Origin: Candidatus Poribacteria bacterium
GTDB lineage: Bacteria; Poribacteria; WGA-4E; WGA-3G
Assembly: GCA_028818705.1 (NCBI GenBank)
Contig: JAPPNJ010000053.1
Span: 1-64,000 of the forward strand
Direction of reading: 5' to 3'
DNA length: 64,000 nucleotides
Part shown: one piece after another, positions 42,675 to 51,938 of the stretch
How the letters are laid out: each line of letters starts with the position of its first letter
How positions within the stretch are numbered: the first letter of the stretch is position 1
Program-made: the position numbers and the translations under genes
The notes under the pieces: model-generated
The model's input: the letters and a program-made list of their open reading frames with translations, nothing else
What the model was told of the DNA's origin: nothing
Databases searched by the model: none

Positions 42675-44437
42675 TTATGTTAAGTCGAACTCATCGGAAA
42701 TCCAGTGTAAGATGTCCCCTGTCCGGCTCTCAATTTCTTCTTGGCCCCATCCATCTTTTTTGATAGTTTCAGCGACATCTGCAGCAATGAGAAGTCCAGT
42801 TCGTTGATAGTCATCTGCCTTTGACTCTGGGGATTTATCTCCGAGTTGTGAGTTGAGTTGAGGCGGTAAGATTAGCAAGTTTCCGAGCCAATGACGATGA
42901 TCGTAATTACGATCACTCGACTGTGGGGAAATGTGTTCAATGGATCTTGAAGGGGATTCTTGCCAAATCCGATTCCACTGCTCGTTAGAAAATGTTTGTC
43001 CACGCTCTTTGGCGAGGTGTTCCTCGTAGCGACACAATAGATAACGAAGTTCTGGCTCCCATCTGTTATAACAGTCAGTCATGTAAAGTAGATCGTATGC
43101 CACATCAATATCGCAATTGTAGTCTGCACTGAGCCTCCGTATTTTTTTTAAAATGTCATCGCTACTCAAATCTAAGTTGTTCTGAATTTCGCAGGTTAAT
43201 CGAATAAAATTTCCTTTCTCGTTTCGCGCATCTTTACGATGCAAACCAAAAATAAGATAACTTGTTTTTTCCCATAGATTCAGAAGTTTTCTTTCCTCTG
43301 CTTCAGGAAAATCTCGTAGCATGATCGAGACGGCTAGCAATCTTGCGTGCTGAACTTTGATTACAGGTTGCCTCATCTCCTCATATAGTCGATTGAGGGT
43401 GTTGACAACCTTTAAGAGCCAGCCTGAGATTTCAATGGTTTTGGCGACGCTCCCGCTTACTTGATGTATTAAACGACCCACTGCATCTTTTTCACTAAGA
43501 ACCTTGCTTACTGAGGATCTGAGTGTTGCAGCAAATGTGAGAGCTTCGGAGTCTACCCCTTCACGCAGCCCCACAGTTCTATAGAAGTTTCCCCAAATTC
43601 CATGAAGTTCGTCTATATGTTCATTGCTATTACCCTGATTTCCCTGAAATGCAGCTTCCATGAGTCTGTTCTTTAATCTCTCCAAAAAAGATACCTCAAG
43701 CCCTCTGTTGTTCAACACCTCAAAAGTAGTATAAACGGTTTCCACTTTATGAATCTGATAGAATATGAACCAGAGTTGATTCTTAAGTGTTCGTAAGAGT
43801 TCCATTGGATTCTCCCACTGATCGACGAAACGTTGGCATTCATGGATTGCCGTTAATAATTCTCGATCTGCAAGCGTTTTGGCTTCTGGAACTGGTGGGC
43901 AAGTTCCATTTCTGAGAAAATTGGCAAAGTATCCACTTCCATCGTGATTAGTTCGCAGCAAGATGAGACTTACCTCATCGGACTTAACGAGAAGTTCTTG
44001 AAGTTCTTGAAGTTCTCGTTCAAGAGACGACTTTTGGATAACCTCATCGTTGGTAGCGAAGCCGACTCGGATTCCTAACCACTTTGAACCTTTCTCAATG
44101 GTAAGAATTTCTCTGTCAGGATTGTTCAGTAACAATGCAAGCTTTTTGCGATAATCTTCAGCAAAATCACGAGCGTTGTCAAGCGTTGTTGTCCATCTAC
44201 AATTTCTATTTGCTCATAATCAGCACTTCCGATTGGGACTTTACATTGATGCAATCCGACGACAGTTGCCATAAAATGTGAGTCGCTCAACTCAAACATC
44301 AAATTCTCAATGTCCTTGAACATATCCCTACGTTGTGATGATTGCCACGAATATGCACGCTGATAAGGAGGGATACGGAACAATCGTTTCTCAAGTAGTT
44401 GGGCAAACGTTAGTAATTTCGGCTGATAATCAAACAT
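42675..44437 (-). pseudogene. GmrSD-type DUF262/DUF1524 protein interrupted by a one-base frameshift
   Basis: Two overlapping frames (44126-44437 and 42675-44135) together encode one protein of about 587 residues. The first part is DUF262 (RIPPYQRAYSW, IVDGQQRLTTL) and the last part DUF1524 with the HNH-like IEHISPQ..WLGNLLILP. GmrSD-family enzymes are modification-dependent endonucleases. The frames meet at a run of five A's (44143-44147, minus strand). One extra A there would join ..KIIAK to KLALLLNNPD.. in a single frame without loss. It may be a real mutation, a phase-variable tract or an assembly error. AAGGAG precedes the start. It lies next to a restriction-modification pair. Confidence 0.82.
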
Positions 44438-44781
44438 TATAATTTTCTCCTTTTGTCCAACTCAAATTTACGCCTACTTTTTTTCCGTCTGTTATTAACG
44501 CACTATCAGTTGGTTTCGTCCGTTATATCCACACCAATGTGAAAATAAAATTGCCAATTCAATGGGTTTTTCAACCAAAAACAAGTAACCCTCATAACGG
44601 CAGACCCATTTTCATATGCGTATAGGCGTTATGTATTGATGGTGATTAGGTTTACAGCAATTATGAGAGATCTCAGTCTAACAAATTTGGATTTGAGATT
44701 AACACAGAAATTACGCATAATTCTGATTAGCGACAATTCTTTTGAGAAATTAACAGACTGAATACCTTGTTGGGTATTATG
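44438..44781. other. AT-rich spacer without recognised gene
   Basis: This 344-base spacer separates the GmrSD-type gene from the restriction gene, both on the minus strand. It is AT-rich and holds a possible weak hairpin (AATACC..GGTATT, about 44762-44779) just after the endonuclease stop. I see no coding frame or repeat family member. Confidence 0.5.
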
Positions 44782-45870
44782 CTATTGTTTAACCACAAAT
44801 ATTACATCCGCTTCGGTCGAGTAAGTTTCGCTTTCCCAGAGGAAATCCAACTGAAAACCAGTGTTTTGATTAACTCTAGTCAGATAATTAGTTACGTGCT
44901 CTGCAATTAAGGATCTGGCCCTTTTCAACTTCCAAGAATTAAAAAAAACTCTTTTATCTACCAACACCAAAAATAATCGGTTTGAAGCGTCAAAACGCCG
45001 TGTCCCCTGGTTTTCATACAACCATTGAATTAGAGACTTCGGATTCGCGACACAGTCGTCCAGCAGCAACTCTCGATATTCTTGTAGTTCGCTTATCAGT
45101 TCCCGAGCACTGTGTTGTGGACTGTCATCAAGTTTACGCCATAAATCTGGAATCAATACTGACTCTGATGTCGTTTTGTCAAATCCGATGTTGAGTTGCC
45201 GAGCTAAGCCTTTCATCAAGGTTGATTCCGGACGAAAACCATGGGATTTGCGACAGGCTTTAATGTATCCTTCAGGCAAATAGGTGACTTTCAAATCAAA
45301 AGGTTTGTCGTTGATGAAAAAGTCGATTTTCTTTATTTGTCCAACCGCTGGAATCACATTGACGTGTTCCTTAAAAATATCCTCAATGATGATAGAAGTC
45401 CAATGATTATACCAAGAAGCCAATACATAAGCCCGCAAACTATTATGAAGATTACCTTCTATCTCGTCATGCAAGGATTCATAAGAAGTAATCTGTTTCA
45501 CATATCTGTTAACAATCGTTGCTTCTAAACTGTTCTGATGTAAACCACCCCACTCAAAAGACTGGATTTTGTACAACTCATTGATTAACTGCTGTTCGTT
45601 ATTACGTCGGATTTTTCGTTCTTTTTCAAACAACTCTTGTATAACATCATCTATACCTTTAGATTGGATAGCCGATCCATAAATAAACTGAAGCCATTCC
45701 CTTGATTTAAGGTTTCCTATCTGTAGTTCAAATTTGTTAATTAGGTACTCAAGATATTTTTTTCGCGAGAGGGAACGCAATTTCAAAAACCGCATCCCCT
45801 CATCTGTTTTCGCAAGTTCACGAATTTTATCGTTGTTATAGAGATTCACTGCGGTGTCAAAGTTTAACAT
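44782..45870 (-). CDS. Probable restriction endonuclease (PD-(D/E)xK type)
   Basis: A 362-residue protein with a mostly helical N-terminal half and a central IKKIDFFINDKPFDLKVTYLP segment, giving Asp183, Asp192 and Lys194 in PD-(D/E)xK spacing. I did not recognise a named family, so the endonuclease call rests on this motif and on the adjacent methyltransferase. I start at ATG 45870, two bases after the methyltransferase stop, because AAGGAG inside the last methyltransferase codons lies 11 bases upstream; this makes translation coupled. An ATG 12 codons earlier overlaps the methyltransferase. Confidence 0.65.
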   Translation of the reverse strand: MLNFDTAVNLYNNDKIRELAKTDEGMRFLKLRSLSRKKYLEYLINKFELQIGNLKSREWLQFIYGSAIQSKGIDDVIQELFEKERKIRRNNEQQLINELYKIQSFEWGGLHQNSLEATIVNRYVKQITSYESLHDEIEGNLHNSLRAYVLASWYNHWTSIIIEDIFKEHVNVIPAVGQIKKIDFFINDKPFDLKVTYLPEGYIKACRKSHGFRPESTLMKGLARQLNIGFDKTTSESVLIPDLWRKLDDSPQHSARELISELQEYRELLLDDCVANPKSLIQWLYENQGTRRFDASNRLFLVLVDKRVFFNSWKLKRARSLIAEHVTNYLTRVNQNTGFQLDFLWESETYSTEADVIFVVKQ

Positions 45871-45872
45871 CT

Positions 45873-47423
45873 TCAATAAATCTCCTTCGGATGGCGGGTT
45901 GTCCATCCATTTGTAACTCTAAAAGTATCTATGATGCGGATTCGATATTCCTCGCTCATGGTCTTGCCATATAGCAATACAAAATCAGTTTTTAATCCCC
46001 CTTTTCTGTTGTCTTGAAGAATCGACCCAGCAGAATATGCTACAGGATAACATCCAAGATAGGCGAGACCTGAAGTGGCTTCCAATTCGTGTAGACTATC
46101 CCAATAATGCCTCGAACGCGTATTAAACATGAATGCCAAAATTCCATTTTTTTCCAGAACTCGAGCGCACTCATGAAAAGTTGACGCTAATTTTTTCTTA
46201 TAGGCAAGTATGTCTTTACCACGTTCTTTTGCGTCTGAGACAACAAGCTCCTCTTCATAGTTTGATTCAAGACCAATGATACCATTCCACATTTCGCTGA
46301 GTTCTAAATAAGGGATCCTGTCTCCATGAGGCGGATCTGTTAAAACGACCCTAATTGTACCCGTTGGAATATCCTTCAGAAGGACTTCAGAGTCGCCCTG
46401 CTGAATATAAGCTGTTTGATGTTTATTTATGAAACATTTTAGAGAGGGCGAAATTATGACCGGTTTTGTTAATCCTGCTTTTCCAACAGCCTTTAACAAT
46501 TTTTGAGCTTTGGTCGCGTAACAATTCCACGCGTTTATTTCAAAGTGTCGTGCTGGTTGCCAATATCCGACAACCCAACTTCCTACCTCAATGGATTCGC
46601 GATCACTAAGAGAATCCATTCGCTTATTAATTTTTGCTTTTATGTCCTTGTTTTTATTTCTTTTTGAAATGGCGAAAACCATCTTGGACATCTGCCCTAC
46701 TGATGCTGAAAGTATTAGGTGCAGAGCCCTTTTTAAGTCCCCAGAATACAGTGCTATTTCAGCCTTGATTAAGTCAATCGCTTGTAACGCACGTGGGGTG
46801 AAAAGTTCTGCAAAGTCATAGGTCCTCTGTGAGTTAATCCGCGAATTGTCAAATAAACGAAGCCTCCTTAGTAGCCGGGGTTCGTACATTTTCACATTTT
46901 GGAGTCCCTCTATCTCGTTTTTAGTTGGGTTAAGCTCAATTCGCCTTCCACCTCGTTTTGTCCACACTCGCGTTATTTGGTCATTCTCCCATAAGATATG
47001 CGTGACGAGACTTCCATCCGATAAGAGGTACATAGAATTGATAAGTGCCCTAACGCGACTCTCAATGCGACAAACAGCATCTCTCAAATCTATATAGTCT
47101 GGTGCCTGTAGATAAAGCTTTGTTAATTCAATGCTGATTGGGTTGACATCAAAACCAATAAACCTGCGCTCTCGATCAATGCACTCTTTCGCTATAAGAC
47201 CAGAACCAAGAAATGGGTCTAACACAATACTATTGGGATCTGTTAACTTCTCTATCAGAAATCGCCATGCTTCAATCGGCTTTTTTCCCCAATATTTGTG
47301 GAAACTAGCGAATCCTTTGTACCCGTCTGGTAAGCTTGTACCACACGTACGAACAGAGGATAAAGGGGTATTGACATCCGCATTTCCATCAAAGTCAAAG
47401 GTAGTTTGCAAGTTATCAGACAA
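45873..47423 (-). CDS. DNA methyltransferase (amino-methylating, type II-like)
   Basis: A 516-residue methyltransferase. An AdoMet-binding motif DPFLGSG is at 69-75, preceded by HKYWGKKP, and the catalytic motif TDPPHGD lies about residue 362, after a long middle segment likely to be the target-recognition region; this order fits the alpha group. DPPH is a variant of DPPY. The start is TTG 47423, eight bases after GAAGGG, since a stop codon lies directly upstream in frame. It is translationally coupled to the endonuclease candidate. The target sequence cannot be predicted. The genes look AT-richer than their neighbours, as expected for a transferred defence system. Confidence 0.88.
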   Translation of the reverse strand: MSDNLQTTFDFDGNADVNTPLSSVRTCGTSLPDGYKGFASFHKYWGKKPIEAWRFLIEKLTDPNSIVLDPFLGSGLIAKECIDRERRFIGFDVNPISIELTKLYLQAPDYIDLRDAVCRIESRVRALINSMYLLSDGSLVTHILWENDQITRVWTKRGGRRIELNPTKNEIEGLQNVKMYEPRLLRRLRLFDNSRINSQRTYDFAELFTPRALQAIDLIKAEIALYSGDLKRALHLILSASVGQMSKMVFAISKRNKNKDIKAKINKRMDSLSDRESIEVGSWVVGYWQPARHFEINAWNCYATKAQKLLKAVGKAGLTKPVIISPSLKCFINKHQTAYIQQGDSEVLLKDIPTGTIRVVLTDPPHGDRIPYLELSEMWNGIIGLESNYEEELVVSDAKERGKDILAYKKKLASTFHECARVLEKNGILAFMFNTRSRHYWDSLHELEATSGLAYLGCYPVAYSAGSILQDNRKGGLKTDFVLLYGKTMSEEYRIRIIDTFRVTNGWTTRHPKEIY

Positions 47424-47592
47424 TTTTTTTACCCTTCAAAATTCGTTGATTGCTCACTGTTTTTAAGTCCTTTTTTCTTTGCTGTAACTTTTCAAGCCTT
47501 GCTTTCCTTCCACTTATTGATGGTTTGAAATTCACCCGCCACCATATAAGCAGTTCAGGATCATCTCTATCAAAGAGATATTCCGTAAGCAA
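47416..47592 (-). CDS. Possible small ORF or gene remnant upstream of the methyltransferase
   Basis: A 58-residue frame (TTG start, no ribosome site) rich in Lys, Arg and Leu, with LLIWWRVNF in the middle. Its stop overlaps the methyltransferase start. The charged helical C-terminus (GRKARLEKLQQRKKDLK) could be the tail of a degraded gene. It is not recognised. Reported because it fills the space between two genes and overlaps in the coupled style of this operon. Confidence 0.3.
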   Translation of the reverse strand: MLTEYLFDRDDPELLIWWRVNFKPSISGRKARLEKLQQRKKDLKTVSNQRILKGKKIV

Positions 47593-47618
47593 GGCTTGAA
47601 ACTTTGTATTTCACTTGG

Positions 47619-50234
47619 TTAGTGGATAATCTTCACTTTAAGAATTGGGCTATCCTGTATAAAGGCTTTGTCGTTAATCGTTGCAGTACCCCGGAATTTG
47701 AACTCGTAGGTATTCGCTTTCAAAGAGCTAAGTGCCTGTAGCGGAACTTTGATTTCAGTCTCGTCCGGTGGAATGGTCGCCCCTTCCGTAGTGAAGCCTT
47801 CTGGCACGTCAATGGGTGTCAGCGTGAGTTCATCTGTAAAGCCGCCCTGCCGGACTATCGCTAACGTCAATATCGCCTCTTTTGTAAAGGGCATTTCACT
47901 TTCGGTTGCTTCGGCATCTGCAGTCAGGTTTGCTGCGATAGCGACGGTTCCACTATCTTGCACAGTAACCGTATCATCTTTTGCCTTTGCTGGAAAGACA
48001 ATGCTAAAGCGTAAGGGGTCAACCGTTACAATGAAGGGGGCCTCCATGACAGTCAAAGGGATAGCAGGCGTCGCTTGTTTCACTGTTTCGCCATTAACAG
48101 TCGCTGTGCCGGTAACCGAAATATAACTTGTGCCGGGTATCGGCAAGACAGAAAATTCTTCCCTCCGCTCGAAACTCCCAGCCTTAACCGCAAGCGTTGC
48201 TTCCGTTTCGCCTTCAGCAATAGTAACAGGTTTTGCAGTAACAGGATCGGGCAGCACGGAAACGCGATTCGGGAGTCCTGATACCGATAATTCAATGGGA
48301 CCGACGAAGTCATCGCGTCGCTTGGCTGTCACGTGGAGGTCAACCGATTTGTTGTGTACAGCACTCAATCCGATTTCCGCGAGCGTGAGTGTGAATTCTG
48401 GGGCATCCATCACAGTCAACAGGATCGGAGAAGGAGTAGCGATACGCTCTATTTGGCGATTACCAACAGCACAAACTCCGACCACGGAGAGCGGCATCAG
48501 TCCGAGTGGAGCGTCCCACGGCGCCGTTATCGTGAGCATCGCTCGGTTTTGATCCGGTCCAACAATAGTGGGACTCACATCAAACGTTTTCGGAAGAGCC
48601 GGACAGCGCAGACGAATTGGACCGTTAAATTCGTCGAAACGTGTAACATCAACTTGTAGTGTAACACTACTGCCCCTGCTGACGCGCGGGTTATCGAAAG
48701 GAGATGTTTGGTTCCGCTCGTTAAGGGCAATCACATTAATTTCACAGTCTGGTTCCAACGGACGGATGTTCAATCGGTAGGCGTAGGTTTCACCGCCTTG
48801 GTTATTCAGATCCCGAATGGTAATAGCATACTTTCCAGCTTCCGCAAAATTCCAGTCGATACGTGCATCGGCAAGTGCATTAGCATCGACAGGGTCGTCA
48901 TTCACGATCAAGACCTGTTCTTTTTCATCACCCCACGCCATCTTTTCCGAGGCTGCTCCCATCGGTTTTCCTTGACCGTATAGTGTGAGTAGTGCATCAA
49001 GTTTCGATGACAATTTCAGTGCCTCTACCTCAAAAACAAGGAGTTGCGGTTCTTTAATCTCGAACGAAAACCTGTCCACATCGCCAGATTTGTCGATTTT
49101 TCCGTTGAGCGTTATCGGGGTCGTCACAGCATTCGCGTTTCCAGCTGTGTTATTCGGTTCAATCTCTATTATTTCTTCCCAACTTCCGATAGCGAAGGGA
49201 CGAGCATTGGTTGCCAATCCGGAGGGTGTCTGTACCCGCAGAGATTGTTCGCCTGCCGGTGTTTCGGCACCTATTGAGACCTGTATAGACTCCACGGTCT
49301 CAAGGTTCGCGCCAGTAACAGCGATTGTATTCTCGGTGCCGCGGCGTCCACCAAGGGGAAAGACTGTCTCAAGATAAGGTAACTCACCAATGCTCAATCG
49401 ATAGCCATATCCATCTCCGCCTTTGTACCGAATATCGCGGACGTGGAGCGTGTACTTCCCTGTCTCAAGAGATGTGTAATCCAGCACGGAATCCAAGCCG
49501 TCCCCAAGTCCGCTGTTGGCAACCTCAGTTCCGTTAGCATCTCGGAGAACGAGGTAGGAATCCAAGAGTGAACCGATCCGCTGCGCAGCCACTTCGCAGA
49601 TAAGCCGTGCATCCTTTTTCAGTTCAAAGGAGAAACTATCTTCATCGTCAATCGAGTCAATCTCACCGTTCACTGTGACAGGCAATGCAAGCCATTCGGT
49701 GTCCATTTTAGGCATTTCAGCTGTCTCCTCTTCGACGACTTCTCGCAGGTTTCCAACGACGAAACTGCCTGCGTTAGAAGCACCATAAGGCGTAACAACG
49801 CGTATTTGTTGGACACCAAGTGGAGCCCTGGAAGAAATCGTCAAAACTGCGACTAACTGTCCGTCGGTAGGAATATGCCCGGAAACGCCATACCCCATAC
49901 GCTGATGGCTATGGGGACCCCCATTGAAAAGGACAGCAGCTTGCCCGGTTTTCTCCTTAATTTCGGCAGTGATACCGCTCCCACTGAACCAGACCGCCGT
50001 TGCCGTGCCGAGATTTGTGCCTGTGATTGTGACTTCTACGCTTCGTCCTTGCTGACCGCCCTGTGGATAGACAGTTGTCAAGGTCGGTTGAGTTGTTAAG
50101 GTCGGTTGTACCTGTGCGGACGTGAAACTAACTGTCAGGAAAAAGATCCATAGAACGAGAAAAGACTGTTTTGTTAAGAGACGAGAAAGGGGCGAATGAA
50201 CCCGTCTCCTCTGCCGAAATAACATGTTAGGCAT
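47619..50234 (-). CDS. Secreted TIG/PPC-repeat protein
   Basis: An 871-residue exported protein. A signal peptide lies about residues 22-40, then an IPT/TIG domain (TTVYPQGGQQGRSVEVTITGTNLG). Two bacterial pre-peptidase C-terminal (PPC)-type domains follow: DSFSFELKKDARLICEV..GKYTLHVRD and DRFSFEIKEPQLLVFEV..GKYAITIRD. A long Ig-like tail completes the protein. Such TIG-PPC proteins commonly sit with DUF1501 and DUF1549/DUF1553 genes in planctomycete-type genomes, as here. No enzyme residues are visible; it is probably a surface or periplasmic binding protein. The ATG has no clear ribosome site. Confidence 0.85.
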   Translation of the reverse strand: MPNMLFRQRRRVHSPLSRLLTKQSFLVLWIFFLTVSFTSAQVQPTLTTQPTLTTVYPQGGQQGRSVEVTITGTNLGTATAVWFSGSGITAEIKEKTGQAAVLFNGGPHSHQRMGYGVSGHIPTDGQLVAVLTISSRAPLGVQQIRVVTPYGASNAGSFVVGNLREVVEEETAEMPKMDTEWLALPVTVNGEIDSIDDEDSFSFELKKDARLICEVAAQRIGSLLDSYLVLRDANGTEVANSGLGDGLDSVLDYTSLETGKYTLHVRDIRYKGGDGYGYRLSIGELPYLETVFPLGGRRGTENTIAVTGANLETVESIQVSIGAETPAGEQSLRVQTPSGLATNARPFAIGSWEEIIEIEPNNTAGNANAVTTPITLNGKIDKSGDVDRFSFEIKEPQLLVFEVEALKLSSKLDALLTLYGQGKPMGAASEKMAWGDEKEQVLIVNDDPVDANALADARIDWNFAEAGKYAITIRDLNNQGGETYAYRLNIRPLEPDCEINVIALNERNQTSPFDNPRVSRGSSVTLQVDVTRFDEFNGPIRLRCPALPKTFDVSPTIVGPDQNRAMLTITAPWDAPLGLMPLSVVGVCAVGNRQIERIATPSPILLTVMDAPEFTLTLAEIGLSAVHNKSVDLHVTAKRRDDFVGPIELSVSGLPNRVSVLPDPVTAKPVTIAEGETEATLAVKAGSFERREEFSVLPIPGTSYISVTGTATVNGETVKQATPAIPLTVMEAPFIVTVDPLRFSIVFPAKAKDDTVTVQDSGTVAIAANLTADAEATESEMPFTKEAILTLAIVRQGGFTDELTLTPIDVPEGFTTEGATIPPDETEIKVPLQALSSLKANTYEFKFRGTATINDKAFIQDSPILKVKIIH

Positions 50235-50264
50235 TGTCGATCACCTTATGTTTTCAGTAGTGAA

Positions 50265-50340
50265 AAGCCTGCTCATCAGCAAGCATTTATGGATTCGATC
50301 AAGTCGATCAAATCTATTTTGCTTTACACTGAGCAGGCTT
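50265..50340. repeat. Inverted repeat with 11-bp arms
   Basis: AAGCCTGCTCA (50265-50275) and TGAGCAGGCTT (50330-50340) pair perfectly across 54 bases, between the DUF1501 stop and the TIG/PPC start on the same strand. It could structure the intergenic mRNA. The loop holds GATTCGATCAAGTCGATCAA, itself a small repeat. Confidence 0.5.
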
Positions 50341-50392
50341 AACAAAAATCGGTGTTGATTACGCTATATCAGCGACACAACCGTAAAACCGT

Positions 50393-51838
50393 TTAGAAGA
50401 GTCCTGCAATCGGTTCGCCTTTCACCAATTCGCGTGGCTGATCCAAATGATTGTACACGATGGTGTGTGGATCGATACCGAGTGTATGATAGACAGTCGC
50501 GAGGAGGTCGCGCGGATGTACAGGATTCTCAAGCGGTGTCGAACCGGTTGCATCCGACTTCCCGTAAACCTGTCCACCTTTTACACCTGCGCCAGCAATC
50601 AAGCCCGTATAGCAATAGGGCCAGTGGTCGCGTCCATCAGGTGCGTTGCTGTTACCGGAGGTGCTAATGCCCATCCGCGGGGAACGTCCAAATTCACCGA
50701 CCGCCAAGACGAGGGTGTCTTCCAACATGCCGCGTTGATCCAAGTCTTCCAGCAGTGAAGATACAGCACTGTCTAATTTCGGGCAGTGAAGGTTCTTCAG
50801 CGGACCGAAGTTGGTTGCGTGTGTATCCCATGCTGTGGTATTCGGATCACCGTTAGCAACAGAAGGCCAGTTCACCTGTACGAAACGGGTGCCTGCTTCG
50901 ACCAAACGGCGAGCGAGCAGTGCGCTTTGTCCGAACGTGTGTCTACCGTAACGATCCCGGACTTCGTCTGGTTCTTGAGACAAATCGAAAGCATTGCGTG
51001 CTCGTTGCGACAAGATGAGGTTGTATGCCTTCTCATAATACTCGTTCAAGGCGTAAGAGTCAGCAACCTTATCAATTTCGGGCATCCCTGCGTTAATCGT
51101 CTCAAGGAGCGTTTTCCGGCGTTTCAGACGGACGGGTGTCACCTCTGGTCGTAGACTCAAATCGTCGAGATTAATTTCCTCATTCGGGTCCTGGAAGAGG
51201 AAATAGGGATCATACGCTCTACCGAGGAACCCTGCGTTTCCACCTTTACCGATGGTATTGCTTTCCTGCATCGGACGAGGCAGCTGCACAGCCGAGAGCA
51301 TCGGTTCATCGGGTGGACGGTAATTGGAGACATGCGATGCGACATTCGGATGGTCGGCTGGGGACGGCGGATCAAGTTGTCCCGAAGGCGCGACCTTGTC
51401 CGGCGTTTCACCGGTCACCATCTGATACATCGCAGCGGTATGATTAAACAGTCCTGCCGGTGTGTAACTGATGGAGCGGATAAGAGTAGCTTTATCCATC
51501 ACCTGTGCTAAACGCGGCATTGTCTCAGACAACTGAATTCCCGGTACATTGGTCGGGATCGGACTAAATTCACCGCGGATATTCGAGGGTGCTTCCGGCT
51601 TAGGATCCCAGATGTCAAGGTGGCTAGGACCGCCTTGCAAAAAGAGCAAGATGACGGAGTTGGCTTTCCCCCATCCGTTGAGCGGCTTGGAGGGATCAAC
51701 TGTCGTATTGGCTTTTGCCTGGAGTGACAATACCTGTGGCAAACTAATGCCGAGCATCGCCGCACCACCGACACGCAGAAATTCACGCCGCGAGAACCCG
51801 TCACATAAACGTCCGGGTAGTTGTGGTAACGATAACAT
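50393..51838 (-). CDS. DUF1501 family protein with twin-arginine signal
   Basis: A 481-residue protein with a Tat signal (SRREFLRVGGAAML, residues 16-29) and the DUF1501 core: LFLQGGPSHLDIWDPKP near the N-terminus, RYGRHTFGQSALLARRLVEAG, TLVLAVGEFGRSPRMG and GRDHWPYCYTG. The family has an alkaline-phosphatase-like fold with unproven substrates, possibly in polymer or sulfate ester breakdown. The gene follows the DUF1549/DUF1553 gene in the same direction, the usual pairing. GGAGG stands nine bases upstream of the ATG. Confidence 0.92.
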   Translation of the reverse strand: MLSLPQLPGRLCDGFSRREFLRVGGAAMLGISLPQVLSLQAKANTTVDPSKPLNGWGKANSVILLFLQGGPSHLDIWDPKPEAPSNIRGEFSPIPTNVPGIQLSETMPRLAQVMDKATLIRSISYTPAGLFNHTAAMYQMVTGETPDKVAPSGQLDPPSPADHPNVASHVSNYRPPDEPMLSAVQLPRPMQESNTIGKGGNAGFLGRAYDPYFLFQDPNEEINLDDLSLRPEVTPVRLKRRKTLLETINAGMPEIDKVADSYALNEYYEKAYNLILSQRARNAFDLSQEPDEVRDRYGRHTFGQSALLARRLVEAGTRFVQVNWPSVANGDPNTTAWDTHATNFGPLKNLHCPKLDSAVSSLLEDLDQRGMLEDTLVLAVGEFGRSPRMGISTSGNSNAPDGRDHWPYCYTGLIAGAGVKGGQVYGKSDATGSTPLENPVHPRDLLATVYHTLGIDPHTIVYNHLDQPRELVKGEPIAGLF

Positions 51839-51938
51839 CTATTGTTTCCTCCATTGTGTTGGTGCTACTTCCATATCTGGGTGCGCTTTGTGAACGCTCT
51901 ACGGACAGATTACGGAAGTAGCCCAATCCGTATCAATT

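Noticed and set aside
44126..44160. Programmed -1 frameshift in the GmrSD-type gene
   Set aside because: The run is only five A's (GCAAAAAGC) and does not form an X-XXY-YYZ slippery heptamer with tandem pairing, and I saw no stimulating hairpin. A simple one-base loss explains it better.
44762..44779. Rho-independent terminator after the endonuclease gene
   Set aside because: The AATACC/GGTATT hairpin is only 6 bp and AT-rich and has no T-run on the transcript side.
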